From an uncultured Lachnospiraceae bacterium (GTDB lineage: Bacteria > Bacillota > Clostridia > Lachnospirales > Lachnospiraceae), in contig CATNCF010000008.1 of NCBI GenBank assembly GCA_950097145.1, positions 16,936 to 80,935 on the forward strand: DNA of 64,000 bases, given 5' to 3'. Position 1 is the stretch's first letter. Every line of letters starts with the position of its first letter. Shown in pieces: positions 48,160 to 56,688 of this stretch. The notes beneath the pieces are model-generated. The model was not told where the DNA came from, searched no databases, and worked only from the letters and a program-made list of their open reading frames with translations. Position numbers and translations under genes: made by a program.

Positions 48160-48627
48160 CTGAAGGTATATTTTGATAACTGCTGTTATAACCGACTCTT
48201 TGATGATAGGTCAAATATCAGGAATTATCTGGAACGGGAGGCGGTTTTAATCATCATGCAAAAGGCGTTTGACGGTGAATTAGAATTGGTTGGATCGGAT
48301 ATTTTAGAAATAGAAATGTTAAAAATTCGGAATGATGAGAAGCGGAGTAATGTCCAGGGGGTTTACCATGCGCTTGTCAGCGGTTTGATTCCAGTAACTT
48401 CCGGACTAACGCAGAGAGCCGTCCAGATAAGGAGTATGTCGAATATCCGAAACTTTGACAGTCTGCATTTGGCAAGTGCAGAGCTGGGAGCGGATGTTTT
48501 GCTGACAACCGATATGAAATTTTTAAAGGGAAGCCAGAGGATAGGGCTTAAAATTGCAGTTAAAAATCCAGTTGAGTTTGTAATGGAGGTGTTTGGGCAG
48601 GATGAATCAGACAATGAAAATAGTTAA
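48160..48627 (+). CDS. PIN-domain toxin-like protein, apparent CTG start
   Basis: Frame extends upstream of ORF-track ATG: CTG-KVYFDNCCYNRLFDDRSNIRNYLEREAVLIIMQKAFDG...NIRNFDSLHLASAELGADVLLTTDMKFLKG; GGAGG 9 nt upstream. Confidence 0.7.
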   Translation: MKVYFDNCCYNRLFDDRSNIRNYLEREAVLIIMQKAFDGELELVGSDILEIEMLKIRNDEKRSNVQGVYHALVSGLIPVTSGLTQRAVQIRSMSNIRNFDSLHLASAELGADVLLTTDMKFLKGSQRIGLKIAVKNPVEFVMEVFGQDESDNENS

Positions 48628-48811
48628 GATTAGTGAAATCAGAAGATTGGGCACGGAAGCATTGGTGAAGGCATTAGGCCCCGTGGGGATGGCCAGATAT
48701 ATTGAGGAGTACGACAACGGAGGCCAGGGGGATTATACAAAAGAAAAGTATGGGCAGCCGGATGATTCTATTGAAGAAATACTGGCTATAGGGAAACAGA
48801 TAAGCGGATAG
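48602..48811 (+). CDS. Candidate antitoxin or partner of PIN protein
   Basis: Overlaps PIN gene end; MNQTMKIVKISEIRRLGTEALVKALGPVGMARYIEEYDNG. Confidence 0.55.
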   Translation: MNQTMKIVKISEIRRLGTEALVKALGPVGMARYIEEYDNGGQGDYTKEKYGQPDDSIEEILAIGKQISG

Positions 48812-48889
48812 AATTGCGAAAAAGCAGGGAAAGCCATGTTTTTACTAAGTGGTGGGATTGCTTATTGCTTGCAAATATAAAATAAAGCA

Positions 48890-49237
48890 GTGGTCAGGAT
48901 TGGAGTATTCAGAGTGCATGAATACTCTTTTCTTTTTGCCGGGAGTGGGAAAATGAGTGGAACTAAAAAATACAAATTGGCAAAGGATGGGTATAAAATG
49001 ATAAGAGAGATATACAGCAGTATGGTGTCTAAGGATAATAATGGGGATAAAATCAGTCAGGAAGTAAAAGATGAAATTACAGCATTATTAAAAACCAGGA
49101 AAGGGAAGATGGACGATCAGGAGTACAGGCAATATCAGGATGAACTTAGCTTTATTGCTGCGGCAGCAGAGGAGAGTGGGTTTGTGATGGGGGTTCGGTT
49201 TGCTTTCCGGTTATTTGCCGAAATTATTCAAGAATAG
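48890..49237 (+). CDS. Hypothetical helical protein
   Basis: 115-aa ORF; likely start ATG 48953 (MSGTKKYKLAKDGYKMIREI...). Confidence 0.5.
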   Translation: MVRIGVFRVHEYSFLFAGSGKMSGTKKYKLAKDGYKMIREIYSSMVSKDNNGDKISQEVKDEITALLKTRKGKMDDQEYRQYQDELSFIAAAAEESGFVMGVRFAFRLFAEIIQE

Positions 49238-49273
49238 GTGGATAACAAAAACGGTTATGCGGGGATTAAAAAG

Positions 49274-49318
49274 ACGGATGTATCAGGAAATTTCTGGTAC
49301 ATCCGTTCAAGTTTTTTT
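49274..49318. terminator. Terminator 3' of both the 48890 gene and the convergent XRE gene
   Basis: ACGGATGTA ... TACATCCGT then TCAAGTTTTTTT. Confidence 0.75.
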
Positions 49319-49540
49319 GACAGGCTCCATTTCATCCGGGTTTTCCGTTTTTTCAAACAGGTCGCCTACCGGACAATTTAAGATAGTGCTAAGTATATCA
49401 AGGTTTTCAAACCGGATGGAACGCGTTTCGTTCATGACCATGCGGTTAAAATTTTGATAGCTTAAATCCATCTGTTTAAACAGCCAGTATTTTGTGTGGT
49501 TCTGCTCTTCTAAAATTTCAAGTATCCGTAAACGTACCAT
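49307..49540 (-). CDS. XRE/Cro-CI family HTH regulator
   Basis: KYWLFKQMDLSYQNFNRMVMNETRSIRFENLDILSTILNCPVGDLFE. Confidence 0.8.
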   Translation of the reverse strand: MVRLRILEILEEQNHTKYWLFKQMDLSYQNFNRMVMNETRSIRFENLDILSTILNCPVGDLFEKTENPDEMEPVKKT

Positions 49541-49724
49541 GTGTTTTCTCCTTTTTTGTAATTATATACGAAAATTTTTTCTTGCATAAATCATGTAAAC
49601 GATATATAATGTACACATTAGATATATGATGGTATTTGTATATAGTGGCAAAATATTTGTTTTGGTTCAGCAGGGTCAAGAGTTAGGTTATAGAAATAGT
49701 AAGATTACGTTTAAGGAGGAAATT

Positions 49725-50081
49725 ATGACGGCAGAACAGAAAAAAAAGTGTCATGCAATTATTCATGCAGCGAGTGTTGCCGCAGGGGGAGCAGGGGCAG
49801 GAATGGCGCAAATTCCAGGTAGTGATAATGCTGTAATAACACCTATTCAGCTTACAATGACGATTTCGTTAGGGAAAGTATTTGGTGTTACTTTGACAGA
49901 ATCAGCGGCAAAAGCCGCTATAGGATCACTGGCGGCATCAACAGTTGGTAGGACAGTAACGCAAGTATTGGTAGGGTGGATTCCGGGAGTAGGGAATGCA
50001 ATTAATGCAACAACAGCAGCAGGATTGACTGAATCATTGGGATGGTTGTTGGCAAAAGAATTTGATAAAGGCAATTTGTAA
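49725..50081 (+). CDS. Stand-alone DUF697/YcjF-like C-terminal domain protein
   Basis: ATG 49725 after AAGGAGG; CHAIIHAASVAAGGAGAGMAQIPGSDN...VLVGWIPGVGNAINATTAAGLTESLGW. Confidence 0.6.
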   Translation: MTAEQKKKCHAIIHAASVAAGGAGAGMAQIPGSDNAVITPIQLTMTISLGKVFGVTLTESAAKAAIGSLAASTVGRTVTQVLVGWIPGVGNAINATTAAGLTESLGWLLAKEFDKGNL

Positions 50082-50130
50082 CAAATATCCATATTATTTA
50101 ATTTATTAAGAACTTAAGGAGTATTATGTT

Positions 50131-50322
50131 ATGGAACAGAGGATGAACCAATTAGATGAGGGCGGATATACAAATTGTATTGTTTGCGGAAAAAGAAAAT
50201 TTATAAGGGAACTGACAGAATGTGTGTTTTGTGGATGCTGGGTATGTAAAAGCTGTGCCACGTATAGGCGCCAAGGTACACCGTTTGGTTATGTATGTAA
50301 GCGATGTAAAAGCAAAGTATAG
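50131..50322 (+). CDS. Small multi-CxxC zinc-finger protein
   Basis: CIVC...CVFC...CKSC...CKRC, four CxxC pairs in 63 aa. Confidence 0.7.
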   Translation: MEQRMNQLDEGGYTNCIVCGKRKFIRELTECVFCGCWVCKSCATYRRQGTPFGYVCKRCKSKV

Positions 50323-50360
50323 GTGTGTAAATTATAAAATCAATGAAGGAGACAGTTGTT

Positions 50361-50552
50361 ATGGGAATTTATAAACCAGGACGTCCCAAGAAATATAATC
50401 CGGCTACAGGAGAAGGGCAAAAACCACCTGCTAAGCCAGGCGAATACCGGATTAAGGATGAGGACGGAAATATACTTTACATTGGGGAAGCATGTAATTT
50501 GGAACGTCGGATGAAACAGCATATAAAATCAGGAAAAATAAAACTAGATTGA
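50361..50552 (+). CDS. Truncated/mini GIY-YIG-like protein
   Basis: GEYRIKDEDGNILYIGEACNLERRMKQHIKSGK resembles GIY-YIG N-terminal core; ATG 50361 likely start. Confidence 0.55.
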   Translation: MGIYKPGRPKKYNPATGEGQKPPAKPGEYRIKDEDGNILYIGEACNLERRMKQHIKSGKIKLD

Positions 50553-50565
50553 GGAGAAAGCAGAT

Positions 50566-50709
50566 ATGGCATATACATTTGAGTATAAAGTGGCTGACGG
50601 GCGTTCGACATCTAAGACACGCCGGGAACATGAACAAGAAAAAATTAAACAACATGACCCGGCATTGAATAAATCAAAAGGTGGGGAAGGACGACCGGCG
50701 AAAAAATAA
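50566..50709 (+). CDS. 47-aa basic small protein
   Basis: MAYTFEYKVADGRSTSKTRREHEQEKIKQHDPALNKSKGGEGRPAKK*; RBS GAGGAGA 5' of ATG; missed by ORF length cut-off. Confidence 0.5.
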   Translation: MAYTFEYKVADGRSTSKTRREHEQEKIKQHDPALNKSKGGEGRPAKK

Positions 50710-50750
50710 ATTTTTCATTAGTATTGAATTTAATTGTCTTTGATAAAAAA

Positions 50751-50788
50751 GTGTTCTGCAGATTGTGTTTCTGCAGAACGCTTTTTTA
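50751..50788. terminator. Terminator closing the small cargo cluster
   Basis: GTTCTGCAG ... CTGCAGAAC then GCTTTTTTATT. Confidence 0.8.
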
Positions 50789-50791
50789 TTT

Positions 50792-50968
50792 TTAAATCAT
50801 AGAAATAAAATTAATCAATTCTTTTTTTGCAATCCTCCAAACTTTCCCGCCAACACGTTTTGCCGGAATCGTCCCATCTTTCAGCAGCCTGTAAAATAAA
50901 TTCTTCCCAATTCCCAAAATTTCCATAGCTTCCTGCGGGGTTAGGATATCTGGATATTCTTCTAGCAT
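50792..50968 (-). CDS. Excisionase-like MerR/HTH_17 small DNA-binding protein
   Basis: Reverse-strand ORF MLEEYPDILTPQEAMEILGIGKNLFYRLLKDGTIPAKRVGGKVWRIAKKELINFISMI*. Confidence 0.8.
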   Translation of the reverse strand: MLEEYPDILTPQEAMEILGIGKNLFYRLLKDGTIPAKRVGGKVWRIAKKELINFISMI

Positions 50969-51168
50969 TTGAGCAATCCTCCTTTTTGTTTTGTGGCAGT
51001 TTATCTTATGCCTTATCCGGTTGTTTCAGTAAAAAAGAAATATATTATTTCTTTGTGGCAGAGCCATAGAGACTGAGAAATTCAGTGGTTTGCGAATCAG
51101 ACAGGTATATGCCATGAAATAAAATTTTCCGGGATAAATCACACCCACAAAGGAAGGAGGAAGAAATT

Positions 51169-51249
51169 ATGCATCTGGAACAAATTATTTCTATTATCAA
51201 AATTGTGCTGCAAGGGCTGCTGTCGGTGGCTGTTGTCCTTGGCTGGTAA
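51169..51249 (+). CDS. 26-aa hydrophobic peptide
   Basis: MHLEQIISIIKIVLQGLLSVAVVLGW* with GGAAGGAGGAAG upstream. Confidence 0.4.
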   Translation: MHLEQIISIIKIVLQGLLSVAVVLGW

Positions 51250-51264
51250 GGGAAGGAGGGCCTT

Positions 51265-51429
51265 ATGGAATTTGAAATGCAAACCTCCGGCAGTGACATG
51301 GCGGTACAGGATAACGCCAGATGGGAAAGGAACTGTCGGATGGCAAAGGAAATCGCCACTGTGCTTGTGGCAGTGGCAGGTATGATTGGAATTGCTGTTG
51401 AGTATGCAAATGAAAAAAGGAAGGAGTGA
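51265..51429 (+). CDS. 54-aa single-TM peptide
   Basis: MEFEMQTSGSDMAVQDNARWERNCRMAKEIATVLVAVAGMIGIAVEYANEKRKE* with GGAAGGAGGG upstream. Confidence 0.45.
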   Translation: MEFEMQTSGSDMAVQDNARWERNCRMAKEIATVLVAVAGMIGIAVEYANEKRKE

Positions 51430-51435
51430 TGTATT

Positions 51436-52368
51436 ATGGCAGCAGAAGTGGAAAGTATGTTTTATGTCCGTGAAACTCCATGGCACGGGTTGGGGACAAG
51501 AGTAGAGGATGCGCCTACATCAGAAGACGCGCTGAGGCTGGCAGGGTTGGAATGGGACGTCATACAGGAAAAAATCTTTACGGCAAATGGGAATATTGTA
51601 AAGGATTATTACGCGAATATCCGCAGTTCTGACCATAAAGTCTTGGGCGTGGTGTCTGGGCGTTACCAGATTGTGCAGAACCGGGACGCGTTTGCGTTTA
51701 CGGACGAGCTTCTTGGGAAAGGCGTCCAGTATGAAACGGCGGGGTCGCTGAAAGAGGGAAGGAAAGTCTGGATTCTGGCAAAACTCCCCAAACAGTACCG
51801 CCTTGTAGAAGATAAGGTTATGCCGTACCTGGTGTTCAGCAACTCCCACGACGGGACAGGCTCTATCAAAGTGGCAATGACGCCCGTCCGGGTGGTCTGC
51901 CAGAACACGCTGAACTTTGCTCTGGACAATGCAAGCCGGATCTGGTGCGCAAACCATACGGGCGATATCGGGGCGAAGATGGAAGATGCACGGATGACGC
52001 TGTTCATGGCGGAGAACTATATGAACGAGCTTTCTAAAGCGTCAAAGAAACTGGACAGGAAGAAAGTGAGCGACGCGGCGGTGGAGGAATACATTAAGTT
52101 GTTGCTCCCGATTGCTGCGGACGCCACTGAAACCACGGAACGGAACGTGAAGAAGCTGCGCATGGATTTAAAGAACCGTTATTACCTTGCCCCTGACCTG
52201 GCAGGCGTAGGGAAGAACGGCTACCGTTTTGTAAATGCAGTATCCGATTTTGCGACCCATGCGAAGCCGCTCCGGGAAACGGCAAAGTATAAGGAAAACC
52301 TGTTCTTAAAGACAATGGAAGGAAACCCGTTAATTGACAGGGCGTACCAACTGGTGTGCGCTGCCTGA
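51436..52368 (+). CDS. DUF932 family phage/plasmid-like protein
   Basis: MFYVRETPWHGLGTRVEDAPTSEDALRLAGLEWDV...FSNSHDGTGSIKVAMTPVRVVCQNTLN. Confidence 0.9.
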   Translation: MAAEVESMFYVRETPWHGLGTRVEDAPTSEDALRLAGLEWDVIQEKIFTANGNIVKDYYANIRSSDHKVLGVVSGRYQIVQNRDAFAFTDELLGKGVQYETAGSLKEGRKVWILAKLPKQYRLVEDKVMPYLVFSNSHDGTGSIKVAMTPVRVVCQNTLNFALDNASRIWCANHTGDIGAKMEDARMTLFMAENYMNELSKASKKLDRKKVSDAAVEEYIKLLLPIAADATETTERNVKKLRMDLKNRYYLAPDLAGVGKNGYRFVNAVSDFATHAKPLRETAKYKENLFLKTMEGNPLIDRAYQLVCAA

Positions 52369-52471
52369 CATTGGGTTATGAAGCAGGGGATGGTGAAATG
52401 GTTACAGTTTTTTGCCATCCCCATTATTTTTTGCATACAGTGCGGGGGAACGCACAGGAATGGAGGGAATT

Positions 52472-53401
52472 ATGTACGAGAAAATACCGACAGCGGGGAT
52501 GTCGCGTGAAGAATGGCTGAAACTCCGCAAGACAGGGATTGGTGGCTCGGATGCGGGGGCAATCTGCGGTCTGAACCCATACAGTAGCCCTATGAAGGTG
52601 TTTAGGGATAAAACCACGGATGAGGCAGAAGAAAAGGATAATGAAGCCATCCGGATTGGGAATGATTTGGAGCAGTATGTAGCGGGGCGCTTTATGGAAG
52701 CAACCGGATTGAAGGTGCGGCGCAGCAATTATATGTACCGCAGCAAGGGGCATCCGTATATGGTTGCGGACGTTGACCGCCTGGTGGTTGGAGAGGACGC
52801 AGGCCTGGAATGTAAAACAGCCAGCGCCTACAATGCCGATAAATGGGCGGATGGCAAGATCCCGCCCCATTACGCTATGCAGTGTTACCATTACATGGCG
52901 GTTACGGGGAAGCGTGCCTGGTATATAGCGGCGGTCATCTTAGGGCGTGAATTTGTATACCATAAGCTGACATGGGACGACGCCCTGATACAGCGGTTAA
53001 TCGAAGCGGAGGGGGAATTTTGGGATAACCATGTTGCAGTAAACCGGATTCCTGACCCGGACGGCTCCGAAATATGCGATTCCGTCCTGGAACAATATTT
53101 CCATACCGCAAAAAAGGCAAGCACAGTTGAGCTTGTGGGCTTTGATGCCAGGCTGGCGCGCAGGGAAGAAATTCTTAGGTATATTGAGGAGCTGCAGTCA
53201 GAGCAGAAGCAGATTGAACAGGAAATCAAACTTTTCATGAAGGACAGTGAGCTGGCGTCAAACGGGAATTATAGAGTATCTTGGAGTAATGTGGACACTG
53301 CAAGGCTTGACACGAAGCGGATTAAGCAGGAGCAGCCGGAAATCTATCGGAATTACACAAAGGTGACATCCTCACGCAGATTCCAGATTAAGGCGGCATA
53401 G
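52472..53401 (+). CDS. YqaJ-family viral recombinase / lambda-type exonuclease
   Basis: EWLKLRKTGIGGSDAGAICGLNPYSSP...VDRLVVGEDAGLECKTASAYNADKW...YAMQCYHYMAVTG. Confidence 0.9.
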   Translation: MYEKIPTAGMSREEWLKLRKTGIGGSDAGAICGLNPYSSPMKVFRDKTTDEAEEKDNEAIRIGNDLEQYVAGRFMEATGLKVRRSNYMYRSKGHPYMVADVDRLVVGEDAGLECKTASAYNADKWADGKIPPHYAMQCYHYMAVTGKRAWYIAAVILGREFVYHKLTWDDALIQRLIEAEGEFWDNHVAVNRIPDPDGSEICDSVLEQYFHTAKKASTVELVGFDARLARREEILRYIEELQSEQKQIEQEIKLFMKDSELASNGNYRVSWSNVDTARLDTKRIKQEQPEIYRNYTKVTSSRRFQIKAA

Positions 53402-53475
53402 GGAATTTAAAAACAAGGGCAGGAAAAGGAATTTTCCCTGCCCCATTAAATAAAGAAAAAGGAAGGAATGGTTCT

Positions 53476-54243
53476 GTGGAAAATCATGCAATCCGGCTTT
53501 TGAAAGCAAATGAAATTGAGTGCAGGGTATCTATTGTGAAAGAAAACGGGGTCAGCCTGCTGCTTTATAAGGATGCAAGGGTAGATCAGCGCATCCTTGA
53601 CGAAACATTCGGTCTGTTCGGATGGAAAAGGAGCCACCAGTGCATAGACGGAAACCTTTACTGTATGGTGGAGGTTTATGATAAGGAAACCGGAGAATGG
53701 GTTGCCAAGCAGGATGTGGGTACAATGGGATATACGGAAAAGGAGAAGTCGCAGGCCTCGGATTCTTTCAAGAGGGCGTGCTTCAACTGGGGAATCGGCA
53801 GGGAATTGTATACTGCACCCTTTATATGGATTCCGGCGGCAGATGTGGCGATTAAAAGAAATGGCGATAAGCTGTACTGCAGCGACCATTTTTCAGTGCG
53901 CTCCATTACATACAATAGGGACAGGGAGATTGCCAGCCTTGTAATCACCAATGATTCCAACCAGGGGCAGGCGGTATATGAGATGAAGGCAAAGGCAGAA
54001 AAGCCAAAGAAAAATACAGCTGCTGGAAGCGGGAACAAACTGCAAAGCAAAGCCCCTGCATCCAATGGCAGCGCATTGTCCAAAACACAGCTGCAGTCCC
54101 TGGAAAAAGAACTGCAGAGGACAGGCGTCGGCATGGAAGCGGTGCAGGAAAGATACAAAATAAAAAATCCGGATTCTATACCAGATGAATTGTATGGAAA
54201 AATTATGGCGGCGCTTGCAAAAACAAAATCAAAAGCTGCATGA
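53476..54243 (+). CDS. Rad52/22-like single-strand annealing protein
   Basis: FGLFGWKRSHQCIDGNLYCMVEVYDKETGEWVAKQDVGTMGYTEKEKSQASDSFKRACFNWGIGRELYTAPFIW. Confidence 0.85.
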   Translation: MENHAIRLLKANEIECRVSIVKENGVSLLLYKDARVDQRILDETFGLFGWKRSHQCIDGNLYCMVEVYDKETGEWVAKQDVGTMGYTEKEKSQASDSFKRACFNWGIGRELYTAPFIWIPAADVAIKRNGDKLYCSDHFSVRSITYNRDREIASLVITNDSNQGQAVYEMKAKAEKPKKNTAAGSGNKLQSKAPASNGSALSKTQLQSLEKELQRTGVGMEAVQERYKIKNPDSIPDELYGKIMAALAKTKSKAA

Positions 54244-54258
54244 CAAAAGGAGGGATCA

Positions 54259-55158
54259 GTGATGTCTAATGAAGAATTTACAGAAAAAATAGCGGGACTG
54301 GTGAAAAGCAGGCTGGGCAGTGCAGAAATCCATGTCCAAAATACCACGAAAAACAACGGCGTCCATTTAACAGGGCTTGCTATCCAGGAAGAGGGCTGCA
54401 ACATTTCGCCCTGCATCTATTTGGAGGGTTTTTATTCTGAGTATGAAAATGGGGATAAAGATTTGGAAGGCATTGCAGGGAAAATTATAAGCATCCATTG
54501 CAGGAACAGGGCAATACATAATTTTGACGTCTCCATGTTTACCGATTACCGCTGTACCTGCCCTATGCTGCGCGGACGGCTGATTAATACGGAACGGAAT
54601 ACAGAGCTTTTAAAAGGTGTACCTCATAGGGAAGTTTTTGATTTGTCCCTCGTTTATTATGTGGAGATACCACATCCAGGCAGACAGGAAGCGGGAAGCA
54701 TACTGGTACAGGATGGACATATGCAGCTATGGGAGGTAAAGGAACAAGAATTATATAATCAGACTATGAAAAACATGGAGGAAACTGACCGGGCATCTAT
54801 CCTTAATATGGCAGATGTTTTTGCAGATATGCTTGGCTTCCTTCCAGGAAACCTGCCAGAAGATGGTGTCCCGATGTATATTCTGACGAACCAGAGGAGA
54901 TGGAATGGAGCCGTCCAGATGTTAAACAGAAAAGCATTGGAAGATATGGCAGTTCTATTTGGAGCGGATTATTATATCCTCCCATCCTCCATCCATGAAA
55001 CTATTTTAGTTCCGGTGGGGGAGCAGACGGGTACAGCTTGGAATTTGGCGCAGATTGTGCAGGAAGTGAACCATACGGAAGTGCCGCCAGAAGAGTTCCT
55101 TTCCTCCCATGTTTACCAATATTGTGCAGGCAGAGGACAGGTGTATATTGCGGCATAA
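54259..55158 (+). CDS. DUF5688-like protein
   Basis: NNGVHLTGLAIQEEGCNISPCIYLEGFYSEYENGD...GMTNQRRWNGAVQMLNRKALEDMA-type arrangement; ATG 54262 likely. Confidence 0.7.
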   Translation: MMSNEEFTEKIAGLVKSRLGSAEIHVQNTTKNNGVHLTGLAIQEEGCNISPCIYLEGFYSEYENGDKDLEGIAGKIISIHCRNRAIHNFDVSMFTDYRCTCPMLRGRLINTERNTELLKGVPHREVFDLSLVYYVEIPHPGRQEAGSILVQDGHMQLWEVKEQELYNQTMKNMEETDRASILNMADVFADMLGFLPGNLPEDGVPMYILTNQRRWNGAVQMLNRKALEDMAVLFGADYYILPSSIHETILVPVGEQTGTAWNLAQIVQEVNHTEVPPEEFLSSHVYQYCAGRGQVYIAA

Positions 55159-55239
55159 ACGAAAGGCTCAGAATCAACAGGGATAGAATAAACATTTTGG
55201 CCTAACGGAACTGTTAGTGAAAAAGGAAGGAGGTGGGGC

Positions 55240-55467
55240 ATGAAAGAGTTATGGCAGGTGATAGACAATGAATTTTCCGTCTATGTCATAGGTATCCTAA
55301 ACTTAAAGCTGGATAAAATCAGCAGCCTGGTGTCAGAAAATATGGAGGTCAGGGTTTATGAAGAAGTGGAGGACGAGTTGACAACCCGTCTGGTGGATGT
55401 TTCAAAAGATTTTTTCGTACAGGGGTTTTTACGTGGTATTGCAGCCGAAAGGGGCATAGCTGCGTGA
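55240..55467 (+). CDS. Hypothetical small protein
   Basis: 75-aa ORF with AAGGAAGGAGG upstream. Confidence 0.5.
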   Translation: MKELWQVIDNEFSVYVIGILNLKLDKISSLVSENMEVRVYEEVEDELTTRLVDVSKDFFVQGFLRGIAAERGIAA

Positions 55468-55513
55468 AAATGTCAACTTAACTGAAGTATAAATGTGGAT
55501 GAAATTAGTTCAT

Positions 55514-55558
55514 TCCCCGGAAGAGTTTGATGTAATATCTTCCGGGGGATCTTTTTTT
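55514..55558 (+). terminator. Terminator separating recombination and mobilization modules
   Basis: TCCCCGGAAGA ... TCTTCCGGGGGA then TCTTTTTTTG. Confidence 0.85.
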
Positions 55559-55803
55559 GTTCGTGTTACAAATTGGTGGCTGTTGTTTTTTGTTGATAAA
55601 CATATGTTTACCCTTAATGTTTTTCCCTTTTAAGATTCTGTAAGGGCATAAAATTTTATTATAGATTAACATATAACTAAAACGTATATACAAAAAATGG
55701 AATGGTATGTGTGGATACAGGTACGGGAAAAAACAAAAAAGATGCTTTGCGATACCTGTTATATGATAAATATGATTAAGAATCAGAAAGGATGTAAAAC
55801 AAA

Positions 55804-56121
55804 GTGAAGAAAACAGAAAATATTATAATCAGGTGTAATCCTACATTGAAAAAGAACTTTAAAGCTTTGGCAAACAAAAAAGGGATTACGATGTCAGATA
55901 TGCTGGAAAAATGCATACGTGAAGAATTGAAAGCTTCAAAAGCAGATAATGGGAAAAATCAAAGAAGGGTTCTCCACGAAGATATATCGTTTCAAGAAAG
56001 TCGGAAGATGGCTGGATGTATGTATCATTTTCAAAATATATTAAATGTATTGGAGCGCGAAAATCAAAATTGTGGTATAATCCGAAGAGAGGTGGAAGCA
56101 GTATGGGATTTGCTAAATTGA
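55804..56121 (+). CDS. Ribbon-helix-helix/MobC-like relaxosome accessory protein
   Basis: ENIIIRCNPTLKKNFKALANKKGITMSDMLEKCIREEL; overlaps start of relaxase. Confidence 0.65.
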   Translation: MKKTENIIIRCNPTLKKNFKALANKKGITMSDMLEKCIREELKASKADNGKNQRRVLHEDISFQESRKMAGCMYHFQNILNVLERENQNCGIIRREVEAVWDLLN

Positions 56122-56660
56122 TTATCAGGGATAAATACAGCAAGAAAGGTTATGCTGATACGAATTATAAAAACAAAGATGCAGCAGATAAACTGGTAAG
56201 GTATGTTTTTAAAGATCATGGAAAAGGTAAACAAGTCCGTTTTTATGGTGGGTTGGGAATTGATATGGTGACGTCGGAAAGGGCTGTTCGGCAGATAAAA
56301 AAGTTAAAAAAGATGTATAGAAAATCAGATGGAAGGCAAATGTATCATTTTATCCTTAGCTTTGACGAGAGGATAAAAAACCCAATAGAAGTATATGAAA
56401 TTGGGCTGAGAATCATGGATGCTTTTTTCTATGGATGGCAGATGATCTTTACGGTACATGAAGATACGGAGAATCTCCATCTCCATTTTATCCTAAATTC
56501 TGTCAATATGCTGACTGGATATAAGTGGCATATGAATGGGGCAGAGTTTAGGGAATTTAAAAATAAAATGGAAAACTATGCAGATGATTATTTAAAGAAA
56601 AAAGGGCATCGTGAGCCATATGGAGATTTTGAAGATGTAGCAATAAGTGAACTTTTTTGA
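56103..56660 (+). CDS. Relaxase/mobilization nuclease
   Basis: MYHFILSFDERI...HEDTENLHLHFILNSVN histidine motif; ATG 56103 preferred. Confidence 0.85.
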   Translation: MGFAKLIIRDKYSKKGYADTNYKNKDAADKLVRYVFKDHGKGKQVRFYGGLGIDMVTSERAVRQIKKLKKMYRKSDGRQMYHFILSFDERIKNPIEVYEIGLRIMDAFFYGWQMIFTVHEDTENLHLHFILNSVNMLTGYKWHMNGAEFREFKNKMENYADDYLKKKGHREPYGDFEDVAISELF

Positions 56661-56688
56661 TATAACAATCAGAATGGGGGCAGACATT

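Noticed and set aside
48256-48627. ORF-track start for the PIN gene
   Set aside because: Would delete the conserved N-terminal strand; upstream CTG start preferred
53676-54416. 246-aa reverse ORF opposite the Rad52-like gene
   Set aside because: Antisense of a recognised protein; no RBS or homologous features
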